DNA of 64,000 nucleotides, taken from assembly GCF_006124995.1 (NCBI RefSeq), contig NZ_QEWN01000002.1, positions 62,001-126,000 of the forward strand, in the 5' to 3' direction. Source of the stretch: Vibrio sp. Hep-1b-8. Lineage in GTDB: Bacteria; Pseudomonadota; Gammaproteobacteria; Enterobacterales; Vibrionaceae. The stretch's first letter is position 1. Each line of letters begins with the position of its first letter. A model generated the notes under the pieces. That model ran no database searches. It was not told where the DNA came from and was given only the letters and a program-made list of their open reading frames with translations. Shown piece by piece: positions 32,370 to 40,763 of this stretch. The position numbers and the translations under genes are program-made.

Positions 32370-34238
32370 TTAACGTACTCCTTGCTCTCTTAGCCGCTTA
32401 TACAAAGTATTGCGGCTAATGTTCAAATCCTTAGCGGTCGCAGAGACATTGCGACCGTTTTGTTCATAAACCGCCATCCAATCTTCGCTGATTATGGTTT
32501 CTTGGCTGCGACTAGAAGGCAGACCGATGTGATGGTCTGGTGGAGAAAATACTTCGGGCTGAGACGGTTGCAAATCTTGTAAGAAATCATCAGGAAGATG
32601 TTCTACGCTAATGGTTTCATCGCCAGCCATCGCCAGCGCAATCTGAATGACACTAACCATCTGGCGAATATTTCCTGGCCAAGGGTGGGATTTGAACATC
32701 GACAACACTTCGAGACTGATGTTAGGTGCCTCACCATCTAGGGCGTATTTAGCCAGTAAAAACTTCACTAGGGCTTCTTTGTCTGTTCGCTCTCTTAGTG
32801 AAGGCAATGAGAGGTTCAATCCGGTGACTCGGTAGTAGAGATCTTGTCGGAAAGTGCCTCTTTCAACATCTTGTTTGAGGTTGCGGTTAGTGGCAGAGAC
32901 CAGTTTGAAGTCGACAGGATAAGAGGTCGTAGAACCAAGAGGTGTTACCTTACGCTCTTGTAGAACACGCAACAGGCGCGCCTGAACATTCATAGGCATA
33001 TCGCCCAACTCATCTAAAAACAGTGTCCCTTTATCAGCTTTGCGGATCAGGCCTATATAGCCCTTATTGTTCGCTCCCGTGAAGGCGCCTTTGTCATAGC
33101 CAAACAGTTCTGATTCGACTAACTCGGCAGGAATTGCGGCACAGTTGACTGCAATCATCGGAGCATGTTTACGTTCGCTGGATAAGTGAAGCGCATTGAC
33201 GAATACTTCTTTGCCGACGCCCGTTTCGCCATGAATCAAGATAGGGATGTCGGTATTGAGAATACGGCTCGATTGAGCGATGGCTTTCGCCAGCCTTGGA
33301 TCGCCCATGTTGAGTCGCTCTAAGTCTAGAGGTGCTTTGGCGTTTTTGAGATCGCTTTTGGCAGCCGATTTACGATAATCGAGTTGACGTCCTTTAGGCA
33401 CTTTAGGCGGTGTAATAATGCCAAAAAAGCTAAAGCGAGAGTGGGTTGTGATTGCTGCTGGATTAAAAGGCGGGTGGGATAGTAACTGCTCCAGCCTTAT
33501 ATCAAAGATCTGATCTAAACGCTGAAGTGCCAGATCTTGCCCTAAGACCACTTCGGCTCGACGGTTGGCAGAAATGATCACACCTTGTTCATTGAACACC
33601 AAGAGGGAAGACCACTGGCTATCAATATTTTCCGCTGAAGTGTTAAACCACAAAAGATAGTGTTCTGCTTGAAACTTGGATGCAATTAGTTGATTTTCAA
33701 TCGCCTGGGACATCAGCTTTACCATACCTAGAGTGTGCGCGGTTGGCATGTAGGCGTCACTGGATATCGAGAGCACTCCGGCCATTTTTCTGTCTGCATC
33801 AAATAATGGGGCAGCGGAGCCCGTCATAAAGCGGTTAGACGTTAAGAAGTGTTCATCGTGAAACACTTGAACAATGGAACCTGTCTCTAGTGCTGTACCA
33901 ATTGCGTTGGTGCCAATCAGGTTTTCCTGCCAGTTAACGCCATTCTGAAAGACTTGAGGCTGCCGTTGCGAGAAGAAACGCTGTTCACCCCAACTGTTCA
34001 ACACTTGTCCATTGGTGTTCGCTAATGTGATCAGGCAGTTGCTGTTGGCGAGTAAGCTGTCATAGAAGGGCAGGACCTTTTGCTGGGTAGTGGTTAATAG
34101 CCCTGAATGCTCTTCAAGGGTATGGCTAAAGGCCTGACCGGTCTCCATTTCAATTATTGGATGACTATTGTGAACGAGCCCCGCCTCCCGGCATCTTTGC
34201 CAGGATCGCTCAATCATAGATAGATGTGTTTTGTCCAT
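32370..34238 (-). CDS. Sigma-54-dependent transcriptional activator, AcoR-like
   Basis: An enhancer-binding protein of about 622 residues. A GAF-type sensor region lies at roughly 60-190, a PAS-like segment at 200-265, then the AAA+ domain with Walker A GETGVGKE (about 337-344), the sigma-54 contact loop GAFTGA (384-389) and Walker B FLDE (407-410), and a Fis-type HTH at the C-terminus (SATAKDLNISRNTLYKRL). The GAFTGA loop means that it activates sigma-54 polymerase. It is divergent from the ABC operon at 34.6 kb, whose promoter is -24/-12, so that operon is its likely target. The start is uncertain: ATG 34238 or GTG 34250, both with weak ribosome sites. Confidence 0.9.
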   Translation of the reverse strand: MDKTHLSMIERSWQRCREAGLVHNSHPIIEMETGQAFSHTLEEHSGLLTTTQQKVLPFYDSLLANSNCLITLANTNGQVLNSWGEQRFFSQRQPQVFQNGVNWQENLIGTNAIGTALETGSIVQVFHDEHFLTSNRFMTGSAAPLFDADRKMAGVLSISSDAYMPTAHTLGMVKLMSQAIENQLIASKFQAEHYLLWFNTSAENIDSQWSSLLVFNEQGVIISANRRAEVVLGQDLALQRLDQIFDIRLEQLLSHPPFNPAAITTHSRFSFFGIITPPKVPKGRQLDYRKSAAKSDLKNAKAPLDLERLNMGDPRLAKAIAQSSRILNTDIPILIHGETGVGKEVFVNALHLSSERKHAPMIAVNCAAIPAELVESELFGYDKGAFTGANNKGYIGLIRKADKGTLFLDELGDMPMNVQARLLRVLQERKVTPLGSTTSYPVDFKLVSATNRNLKQDVERGTFRQDLYYRVTGLNLSLPSLRERTDKEALVKFLLAKYALDGEAPNISLEVLSMFKSHPWPGNIRQMVSVIQIALAMAGDETISVEHLPDDFLQDLQPSQPEVFSPPDHHIGLPSSRSQETIISEDWMAVYEQNGRNVSATAKDLNISRNTLYKRLREQGVR

Positions 34239-34292
34239 AGTCTTGACCACTTGCAGCGTTAAATTGGCCTGAATTAAGTCATTATTCTAATT

Positions 34293-34306
34293 GTTCGTAT
34301 GTGAAC
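34293..34306. promoter_or_regulatory. Dyad GTTC-N6-GAAC, candidate activator site
   Basis: GTTC-GTATGT-GAAC lies about 220 bases upstream of the -24 element, a normal distance for a sigma-54 enhancer site. It could equally serve autoregulation of the activator gene. Confidence 0.4.
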
Positions 34307-34345
34307 GTTAATGATCACAAACGCTCATCTAACATATCACTTCCA

Positions 34346-34371
34346 TGAACACATTGAACATCAACTGAACA
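34346..34371. promoter_or_regulatory. Three TGAACA direct repeats, candidate activator sites
   Basis: TGAACA occurs at 34346-34351, 34355-34360 and 34366-34371, spaced 9 and 11 bases. The inverse TGTTCA is at 34441-34446. The clustering between the divergent genes suggests binding sites for the sigma-54 activator. Confidence 0.4.
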
Positions 34372-34514
34372 CATTTTATTAACAAATGTTACAGGGGTCT
34401 CATATGCGAAATTGCTAATAAACCAAGTGCCTTACTGACTTGTTCATCAAAATATCTTTATGTTTAAAGGGCTGTAAGACGATATGTGAATTTTTTGTTG
34501 CTTATTTGTGTAAG

Positions 34515-34531
34515 TTGGCACGACTCTCGCT
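34515..34531 (+). promoter_or_regulatory. Sigma-54 (-24/-12) promoter of the ABC operon
   Basis: TTGGCACGACTCTCGCT has GG (34517-34518) and GC (34529-34530) exactly 10 bases apart, the invariant pattern of sigma-54 promoters. Transcription should start near 34542. Confidence 0.85.
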
Positions 34532-34582
34532 GTAGTGAGCAATATCGAAAAAGATTGTTGTTCGAATGGTAAGGAGTTTTTA

Positions 34583-35671
34583 GTGTCATTAACACTTGAG
34601 CAGGTAAGCAAATATGTTGACGGAGATATGCATATCTCTGATGTCAACCTCACTTTTGAGCCGGGCTCGTTTAACGTGTTGCTCGGACGTACGTTAGCGG
34701 GTAAGACCTCTTTAATGAGGCTCATTGCAGGGCTGGATCGTCCGACTTCTGGGAAGATTTTAGTCAATGGTATTGATGTGACGGGCGTGTCGGTACGCGA
34801 CCGTAACATCTCAATGGTTTACCAACAGTTTATTAATTATCCCAACCTGACTGTGTTTGAGAACGTGGCTTCGCCTCTAAGACTTGCAGGGATGGCAGAT
34901 AAAGAGATTCAGGAACGCGTTTATGCGACAGCAGAAATGTTGCGCATAACTGAACACTTAAACAAGTATCCACTAGAGCTATCAGGTGGTCAGCAACAGC
35001 GTACGGCTATGGCAAGAGCTTTGGTAAAAGATGCAGAGATCATTCTGTTCGATGAGCCATTAGTGAATCTTGACTACAAATTGCGTGAAGAGTTACGTCA
35101 GGAGATGCGCGAGCTATTTCAGACCAGACATACGATTGCTATCTACGCGACGACCGAACCGAACGAGGCACTTGCACTAGGAGGTACGACGACCATTCTT
35201 CATGAAGGAAAAGTGATTCAGTCTGGTCCAACCGCTTCTGTTTACCATCACCCAGACAATGTGGACTCCGCGACCCTATTTAGTGAACCGCCGATCAATC
35301 TTATTGCTGGGGAAATAACCTCGAACGAAGTGACGTTCGATCAAAGTGCACATTTCCCGTTAAATCAGTCACTAAGTAAATTGGAAATGGGTCATTACCA
35401 GTTTGGGATTCGGCCAAGTCATCTGAGCTTGCTGCCTAAAAATGATGATGATGTTGAGCTCACCGTTCAGGTTGAAGTGGCGGAAATCAGTGGCTCTGAA
35501 ACCTTCCTTCACGTGCGCAACGCTCATCTCGATATGGTGCTGCATTTACCGGGCGTTCATAGCTACGACGTTGATGAGACGATCAAAATCTACATTCCAA
35601 TCCACAAATTTTATGTCTTCGGTATGGATAACAATCTCATCCATGCCCCGATTCGTGATGTTAGGGGATAG
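34583..35671 (+). CDS. glpS: ABC transporter ATP-binding protein, GlpS type (no switch histidine)
   Basis: One of two ATPases of an importer resembling the GlpSTPQUV glycerol system of Rhizobium. The 362-residue product has Walker A GRTLAGKTS (35-43), an intact signature LSGGQQQR (133-140), Walker B IILFDEPLVNLD and a C-terminal TOBE-like domain. The switch (H-loop) histidine is absent: at the position aligned with VTHDQ the sequence is ATTEP (Thr191). I use the GTG at 34583, which follows AAGGAG by six bases; a GTG at 34535 lies upstream of the predicted transcription start. It pairs with the next gene, whose defect is complementary. Confidence 0.88.
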   Translation: MSLTLEQVSKYVDGDMHISDVNLTFEPGSFNVLLGRTLAGKTSLMRLIAGLDRPTSGKILVNGIDVTGVSVRDRNISMVYQQFINYPNLTVFENVASPLRLAGMADKEIQERVYATAEMLRITEHLNKYPLELSGGQQQRTAMARALVKDAEIILFDEPLVNLDYKLREELRQEMRELFQTRHTIAIYATTEPNEALALGGTTTILHEGKVIQSGPTASVYHHPDNVDSATLFSEPPINLIAGEITSNEVTFDQSAHFPLNQSLSKLEMGHYQFGIRPSHLSLLPKNDDDVELTVQVEVAEISGSETFLHVRNAHLDMVLHLPGVHSYDVDETIKIYIPIHKFYVFGMDNNLIHAPIRDVRG

Positions 35672-35676
35672 CGTTC

Positions 35677-36777
35677 ATGGTTCAAATTACACTTAATTCA
35701 CTGGCTCACACCTATGATAAGAAGCCCACGTCGTCTTCGACTTATGCCATCAAAGAGATGAACCATGTTTGGAAACAAGGAGGAGCCTACGCGTTACTAG
35801 GGCCTTCTGGTTGTGGTAAATCCACTTTGCTCAACATCATTTCTGGCTTAATGAGCCCATCTCAAGGGGATGTGATGTTTGATGATGTGAGGGTGAACGA
35901 ACTTCGTCCTCAAGATCGCAATATTGCTCAGGTTTTTCAGTTTCCGGTGATTTACGACACCATGACGGTGTACGACAACCTTGCATTCCCACTGCGCAAT
36001 ATGAAGGTTCATAAAGCCAAAATACATTCCAAGGTGACTGAAATCGCAGAGATTCTGGAGCTGACTAATGTGTTGTCTAAAAAAGCCCAGCATCTCACGG
36101 CGGATGAAAAACAGAAAGTCTCTATGGGGCGTGGTTTAGTTCGAGATGATGTTTCGGCGATTCTGTTTGATGAACCGTTAACGGTTATCGATCCACAACT
36201 GAAATGGAAGCTGCGCCGCAAGCTCAAACAGATTCATCAGCAGTTCAATATCACTATGGTCTACGTGACTCATGACCAACTTGAGGCGTCCACTTTCGCT
36301 GATGAAATTGCCGTGATGTACAACGGTCAGATTGTTCAGTTTGGAACACCGCGTGAGTTGTTTGAACGACCAAATCACACCTTCGTTGGTTACTTCATTG
36401 GTAGCCCGGGGATGAACTTAATGGAAGTCACTCCAACGGAAAATGGCGTTCGGTTTGATGATGTAGAAGTGCCACTATCTGAATCTTACCGCCACGCCAT
36501 CTCTCAGGCAGGGAGCGATAACATCAAAATCGGCATTCGACCTGAGTTTGTCCACGTATGGGAGAAAGGTAATGAGTCGGCGTTGAGCTGTGAAGTGCTC
36601 CATGTCGAAGACCTTGGTACCTACAAAATCGTCACCTTGCAATTGGGTTCTAAGCAGATCAAAGCACGCTTACAAGAAGATCAGCCGGTGCCTGATAAAC
36701 ACGCTTATATCAGCTTCCCAGAGCAATGGACCATGCTGTATGTCGATGAATTTTTAGTCAATGTAGGGGAAGAGTAA
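35677..36777 (+). CDS. glpT: ABC transporter ATP-binding protein, GlpT type (degenerate signature)
   Basis: The second ATPase of the importer, 366 residues. Walker [10 protein letters not shown] (42-50), Walker B AILFDEPL (161-168) and the switch histidine in VTHDQ (His199) are intact, but the ABC signature is LTADEKQK (140-147) instead of [13 protein letters not shown]-like domain follows from about residue 240. In a heterodimer with GlpS, its Walker motifs and histidine would meet the good signature of GlpS, giving one full site. This glpT (ABC ATPase) must not be confused with the glycerol-3-phosphate antiporter of the same name. Its stop codon shares a base with the next start (TAATG). 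Confidence 0.88.
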   Translation: MVQITLNSLAHTYDKKPTSSSTYAIKEMNHVWKQGGAYALLGPSGCGKSTLLNIISGLMSPSQGDVMFDDVRVNELRPQDRNIAQVFQFPVIYDTMTVYDNLAFPLRNMKVHKAKIHSKVTEIAEILELTNVLSKKAQHLTADEKQKVSMGRGLVRDDVSAILFDEPLTVIDPQLKWKLRRKLKQIHQQFNITMVYVTHDQLEASTFADEIAVMYNGQIVQFGTPRELFERPNHTFVGYFIGSPGMNLMEVTPTENGVRFDDVEVPLSESYRHAISQAGSDNIKIGIRPEFVHVWEKGNESALSCEVLHVEDLGTYKIVTLQLGSKQIKARLQEDQPVPDKHAYISFPEQWTMLYVDEFLVNVGEE

Positions 36778-37640
36778 TGGATAAGGTTTCAAACAATAAA
36801 GCATGGTTTCTTGTCCTGCCAGTGTTTGCGCTGGTGGCTTTCAGTGCCATTGTTCCTCTTATGACCGTAGTGAACTACTCGCTACAAGATATCTTTGACG
36901 CCAATACGGCTTATTTCGTCGGCACGGAGTGGTATCGTGAGATTCTCAATGATGAAAGGTTGCACGGTGCACTTTTGCGCCAGTTTGGATTCACTTTTAC
37001 CATTCTGCTCATCGAAGTACCGCTAGGTATCATCGTTGCTTTGACCATGCCAACCAAAGGTCGCTGGTCTGCTTTTTGCCTAATTGTACTGGCCATTCCT
37101 CTGCTGATTCCGCTTAACGTGGTAGGGACCATTTGGCAGATCTTTGGCCGTGCAGACATCGGTCTGTTTGGTTGGGCTCTCAATGGTATGGGGGTGGATT
37201 ACAACTACGCAGGCAATCCAATTGATGCGTGGTTGACCGTGATTCTGATGGATGTCTGGCACTGGACTTCATTGATAGCACTCCTGTGTTATTCGGGGCT
37301 GCGCGCGATTCCGGATGCGTACTATCAAGCTGCGAATATCGACCGAGCATCGACATGGTCAATCATTCGTTACATTCAGCTACCTAAGTTAAAGAGCGTT
37401 CTTCTGATCGGCATTCTGATCCGATTTATGGACAGCTTCATGATTTACACCGAACCGTTTGTTTTAACTGGCGGTGGCCCTGGTAACTCAACCACATTCC
37501 TCAGTCAGACACTCACCAAAATGGCGATTGGTCAGTTTGATATTGGTCCGGCTGCGGCATTCTCGATCATCTACTTCCTGATCATCCTATTGGTGAGCTG
37601 GGTGTTCTACACCGCAATGACGCACGGTGAAAGCAAGTAA
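36777..37640 (+). CDS. glpP: ABC transporter permease, GlpP type
   Basis: A 287-residue MalF/UgpA-like permease with six membrane helices. The cytoplasmic coupling loop with an EAA-like pattern is seen in YYQAANIDRASTWSIIRYIQLPKL. It overlaps the preceding stop codon by one base and the following frame lies immediately downstream, so production is coupled within the operon. Substrate assignment to glycerol rests on operon similarity only. Confidence 0.88.
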   Translation: MDKVSNNKAWFLVLPVFALVAFSAIVPLMTVVNYSLQDIFDANTAYFVGTEWYREILNDERLHGALLRQFGFTFTILLIEVPLGIIVALTMPTKGRWSAFCLIVLAIPLLIPLNVVGTIWQIFGRADIGLFGWALNGMGVDYNYAGNPIDAWLTVILMDVWHWTSLIALLCYSGLRAIPDAYYQAANIDRASTWSIIRYIQLPKLKSVLLIGILIRFMDSFMIYTEPFVLTGGGPGNSTTFLSQTLTKMAIGQFDIGPAAAFSIIYFLIILLVSWVFYTAMTHGESK

Positions 37641-37650
37641 GGAAACAACA

Positions 37651-38475
37651 ATGGCGATGACAAAATCAACATACACCCGATACACACAGATCGTCGGGCT
37701 AGCGTTCTACATCATCTGTTTGATGCTGCCAATTTACTGGCTGCTCAACATGTCTTTTAAAGAAAACCAAGAGATATTAGGAAGCCTGAGCTTCTTTCCT
37801 GAAAACTGGACGTTTAAGAACTATCAGACCATTTTCTCCGACTCTAGTTGGTATATGGGGTACGTCAACTCGATCATCTATGTAGTGATGAATATGGTTA
37901 TTACCTTAACGGTTGCGTTGCCTGCTGCTTATGCGTTCTCTCGTTTTAAGTTCGTCGGTGATAAGCACCTGTTCTTCTGGCTGTTAACCAATCGTATGGC
38001 ACCACCAGCCGTGTTCTTGTTGCCATTCTTCCAGCTTTACTCTTCGGTTGGTTTGTTTGACACCCATATCGCGGTCGCATTGGCGCACTGTCTGTTCAAT
38101 GTGCCTCTTGCGGTATGGATTCTGGAAGGTTTTATGTCGAGTGTTCCCCGCGAAATCGATGAGACCGCTTACATTGATGGTTACAGCTTTCCTAAGTTCT
38201 TCATCAAAATCTTTTTGCCGATGATCCGTTCGGGGATTGGGGTCTCGGCTTTTTTCTGCTTCATGTTCAGTTGGGTCGAGCTGTTGCTTGCTCGTACGCT
38301 GACATCCGTAGAGGCCAAGCCAATTTCAGCTGTTATGACTCGAACCGTGAGCGCGTCGGGTATTGACTGGGGTGTGTTGGCTGCGGCTGGGGTACTGACC
38401 ATCTTACCGGGTATTTTGGTTATCTGGTTCGTTAGAAATCATGTCGCGAAAGGCTTCGCGTTAGGTCGAGTATAA
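37651..38475 (+). CDS. glpQ: ABC transporter permease, GlpQ type
   Basis: A 274-residue MalG/UgpE-like permease with six helices; the coupling loop is IDETAYIDGYSFPKFFIKIFLPM. I use the ATG at 37651 because AAGGA (37639-37643) precedes it; an ATG eight codons earlier lies inside the end of glpP without a ribosome site. Do not confuse it with the glycerophosphodiesterase also called GlpQ. Next gene is 11 bases away. Confidence 0.88.
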   Translation: MAMTKSTYTRYTQIVGLAFYIICLMLPIYWLLNMSFKENQEILGSLSFFPENWTFKNYQTIFSDSSWYMGYVNSIIYVVMNMVITLTVALPAAYAFSRFKFVGDKHLFFWLLTNRMAPPAVFLLPFFQLYSSVGLFDTHIAVALAHCLFNVPLAVWILEGFMSSVPREIDETAYIDGYSFPKFFIKIFLPMIRSGIGVSAFFCFMFSWVELLLARTLTSVEAKPISAVMTRTVSASGIDWGVLAAAGVLTILPGILVIWFVRNHVAKGFALGRV

Positions 38476-38486
38476 GGAGAAACATT

Positions 38487-38759
38487 ATGGCTTGGATGGC
38501 ATGGACTACACCTTCAGCACTGTTCTTCCTAGGAATAGCTCTGATCTTGCTTACGATGACGGTTCGAGAAATTCGTACACCATGTATTGAGCGCAAAGGA
38601 TTCCTTCCGATCACAACCACTCGTGGTGATCGGCTGTTTATCGGTTTATTAAGCTCCGCTTTTATCCACTTGGGATTTATTGGGTTTACTGAACTGACAA
38701 TTTGGGTGCCATTTACGATCTGCGTAGTTTGGCTGGGTACGGTTTTGAAATGGGGATAA
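38487..38759 (+). CDS. glpU: Small membrane protein of the ABC operon, DUF2160 (GlpU type)
   Basis: A 90-residue protein with two to three membrane helices (around 5-25, 52-68 and 70-88) and a conserved central loop TVREIRTPCIERKGFLPITTTRGDR, given here in two parts: REIRTPCIERKGF and LPITTTRGDR. I match it from memory to DUF2160, found in this position in GlpSTPQUV-type operons. Its role is not established; it could be a subunit or assembly factor of the importer. AAGGAG precedes the ATG. Confidence 0.82.
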   Translation: MAWMAWTTPSALFFLGIALILLTMTVREIRTPCIERKGFLPITTTRGDRLFIGLLSSAFIHLGFIGFTELTIWVPFTICVVWLGTVLKWG

Positions 38760-38874
38760 CAACAACTGACTGACATGTGCTCCTGACCAAGCTGACAGTA
38801 AGCCATAGTCATAGGGTCATGAGCGTAATCAATAACGTAAGAGACAGAATACTCATAACTGGAGTTACACAAGA

Positions 38875-40593
38875 ATGAAAAAGGATATCAAAAAGTCTTA
38901 CCTTGCACGTAGTTTGGCGCTGACATTTGCGCTTGCTGCAATCTCTCCTGCTGCATTGGCTGATATAGCAGCAGCGAAAAAGTGGATGAGTGAAGAGTTT
39001 ACTCCTTCGACACTGTCGAAAGAGGAACAAACGCAAGAGATGCAGTGGTTCATTGATGCTGCTAAGCCTTTCCAAGGTATGGAAATTAATGTTGCCTCTG
39101 AAACCATCACAACGCACGAGTATGAAGCGAAAGTTTTGGCGAAAGCATTTTATGAAATTACCGGAATTAAGGTGAATCATGACCTAATTCAAGAAGGTGA
39201 CGTCGTTGAGAAACTACAAACTCAGATGCAGACTGGCCGTAACATCTATGATGGCTACATTAACGATTCCGACTTAATTGGTACTCACGTTCGTTACGGA
39301 AAAGTTGTACCTATTTCAGACTTCATTGCTGGTGAAGGAAAAAGCGTTACTAACCCATATTTGGATTTGCCTGATTTTATTGGTTTGGATTTCACAACGG
39401 GGCCTGACGGTAAATTGTATCAACTTCCTGATCAGCAGTTTGCGAACTTATACTGGTTCCGTGCGGACTGGTTTGAGCGCGAAGATCTAAAAGCCAAGTT
39501 TAAAAAAGAGTACGGCTATGAACTCGGTGTTCCATTGAACTGGTCTGCGTATGAAGATATTGCAGAGTTCTTCACCGATAAAGTGAAGACTATCGATGGT
39601 GAGCCTGTGTACGGACACATGGATTACGGTAAGAAAGATCCTTCTCTAGGTTGGCGTTTCACTGACTCATGGTTCTCAATGGCTGGTGCTGGCGATAAGG
39701 GTATTCCAAATGGTCTACCGGTTGACGAGTGGGGCATTCGTATTGAAGGCTGTAAACCAGTCGGTTCAGATGTCGCTCGTGGCGGTGCAACCAATGGCCC
39801 AGCCGCAGTGTATGCGACAACTAAATACGTAGACTGGCTCAAGCAGTACGCACCACCAGAAGCTCAGGGCATGACGTTTGGTGAAGCAGGTCCAGTTCCG
39901 GCGCAAGGTTCCATTGCTCAGCAAATCTTCTGGTACACCGCTTTTACTGCTGACATGACCAAACCTGGACTACCGGTCGTGAATGAAGATGGTACGCCAA
40001 AATGGCGTATGGCACCTTCGCCACGTGGTCCTTACTGGGAAGAAGGCATGAAGCTGGGTTATCAGGATGCAGGTTCTTGGACATTCCTAAACAGCACACC
40101 ACTTGACCGCCGTCAGGCAGCGTGGTTATACGCTCAGTTTGTGGTATCGAAATCAGTGAGTTTGAAGAAAACGCTGGTTGGTTTGACTCCAATTCGTGAA
40201 TCAGACATCAACTCTGATGCTATGACAGAAGTTGCGCCGAAACTCGGCGGTTTGGTTGAGTTTTACCGCAGTGATGCACGTAAGCAGTGGACGCCAACGG
40301 GAACCAACGTTCCTGACTATCCGAAGCTAGCACAGCTATGGTGGCAATATGTTTCTGAAGCGGCAAGTGGCGAGAAAACGCCTCAGGAAGCATTGGATGG
40401 TCTAGCGCAAGCACAAGACCGTGTACTACAGCGTCTAGAGCGTAGTGGTGCACAAGGTGAGTGTGGTCCGAAACTGAATGAGAAGAAAGATCCACAGTAC
40501 TGGTTGTCGCAACCTGGTGCGCCTAAAGCCAAGCTGGCTAATGAAAAGCCACAAGGCAAAACGATCGCTTACAAAGATCTCATCGCTCAATAA
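38875..40593 (+). CDS. glpV: ABC transporter substrate-binding protein, GlpV type
   Basis: The periplasmic binding protein of the importer, 572 residues, larger than usual for sugar-binding proteins (about 400-450). A signal peptide of about 29 residues ends at PAALA-DI. The mature protein has the bilobed extracellular-binding-protein pattern, with VVEKLQTQMQTGRNIYDGYINDSDLIG and YQLPDQQFANLYWFRADWFE (quoted in part) in the first lobe. The size and the last 100 residues (ending QGKTIAYKDLIAQ) match the GlpV group as I know it. A terminator follows about 40 bases after the stop. Confidence 0.88.
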   Translation: MKKDIKKSYLARSLALTFALAAISPAALADIAAAKKWMSEEFTPSTLSKEEQTQEMQWFIDAAKPFQGMEINVASETITTHEYEAKVLAKAFYEITGIKVNHDLIQEGDVVEKLQTQMQTGRNIYDGYINDSDLIGTHVRYGKVVPISDFIAGEGKSVTNPYLDLPDFIGLDFTTGPDGKLYQLPDQQFANLYWFRADWFEREDLKAKFKKEYGYELGVPLNWSAYEDIAEFFTDKVKTIDGEPVYGHMDYGKKDPSLGWRFTDSWFSMAGAGDKGIPNGLPVDEWGIRIEGCKPVGSDVARGGATNGPAAVYATTKYVDWLKQYAPPEAQGMTFGEAGPVPAQGSIAQQIFWYTAFTADMTKPGLPVVNEDGTPKWRMAPSPRGPYWEEGMKLGYQDAGSWTFLNSTPLDRRQAAWLYAQFVVSKSVSLKKTLVGLTPIRESDINSDAMTEVAPKLGGLVEFYRSDARKQWTPTGTNVPDYPKLAQLWWQYVSEAASGEKTPQEALDGLAQAQDRVLQRLERSGAQGECGPKLNEKKDPQYWLSQPGAPKAKLANEKPQGKTIAYKDLIAQ

Positions 40594-40630
40594 TTAGCTC
40601 TCTAACAATGAGTTGATAATTTCTTCCTCC

Positions 40631-40669
40631 TACCCGCTCTTGTCTGTCTAAGGCTTGAGCGGGTATTTT
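40631..40669 (+). terminator. Terminator of the glpSTPQUV operon
   Basis: TACCCGCTC and GAGCGGGTA form a perfect 9-bp stem around a 17-base loop, followed by a short T-run (TTTTG). Confidence 0.75.
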
Positions 40670-40763
40670 GATTCGAGCCAAATCATACGCTTATAACACT
40701 CTCGAAATTTAGCTGCATGTGCTAGTCTCACCCTAGTTGCGGCATTAATAGTGTGAGTGTGTT

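Larger units (their letters stand above)
34239..34582. other. Regulatory region between the sigma-54 activator and the ABC operon
   Basis: No coding frame is supported here. The region carries a GTTC-N6-GAAC dyad, three spaced TGAACA copies, a TGTTCA copy at 34441-34446, and the -24/-12 promoter, all consistent with enhancer-type control. Confidence 0.65.

Noticed and set aside
34535..34582. Upstream GTG as the glpS start
   Set aside because: It lies before the transcription start predicted from the sigma-54 promoter and has no ribosome site; GTG 34583 has AAGGAG at good distance.
34447..34809. Minus-strand frame of 120 codons across the start of glpS
   Set aside because: It is opposite the Walker A region of a clear ATPase and the -24/-12 promoter; the translation does not look like a protein.
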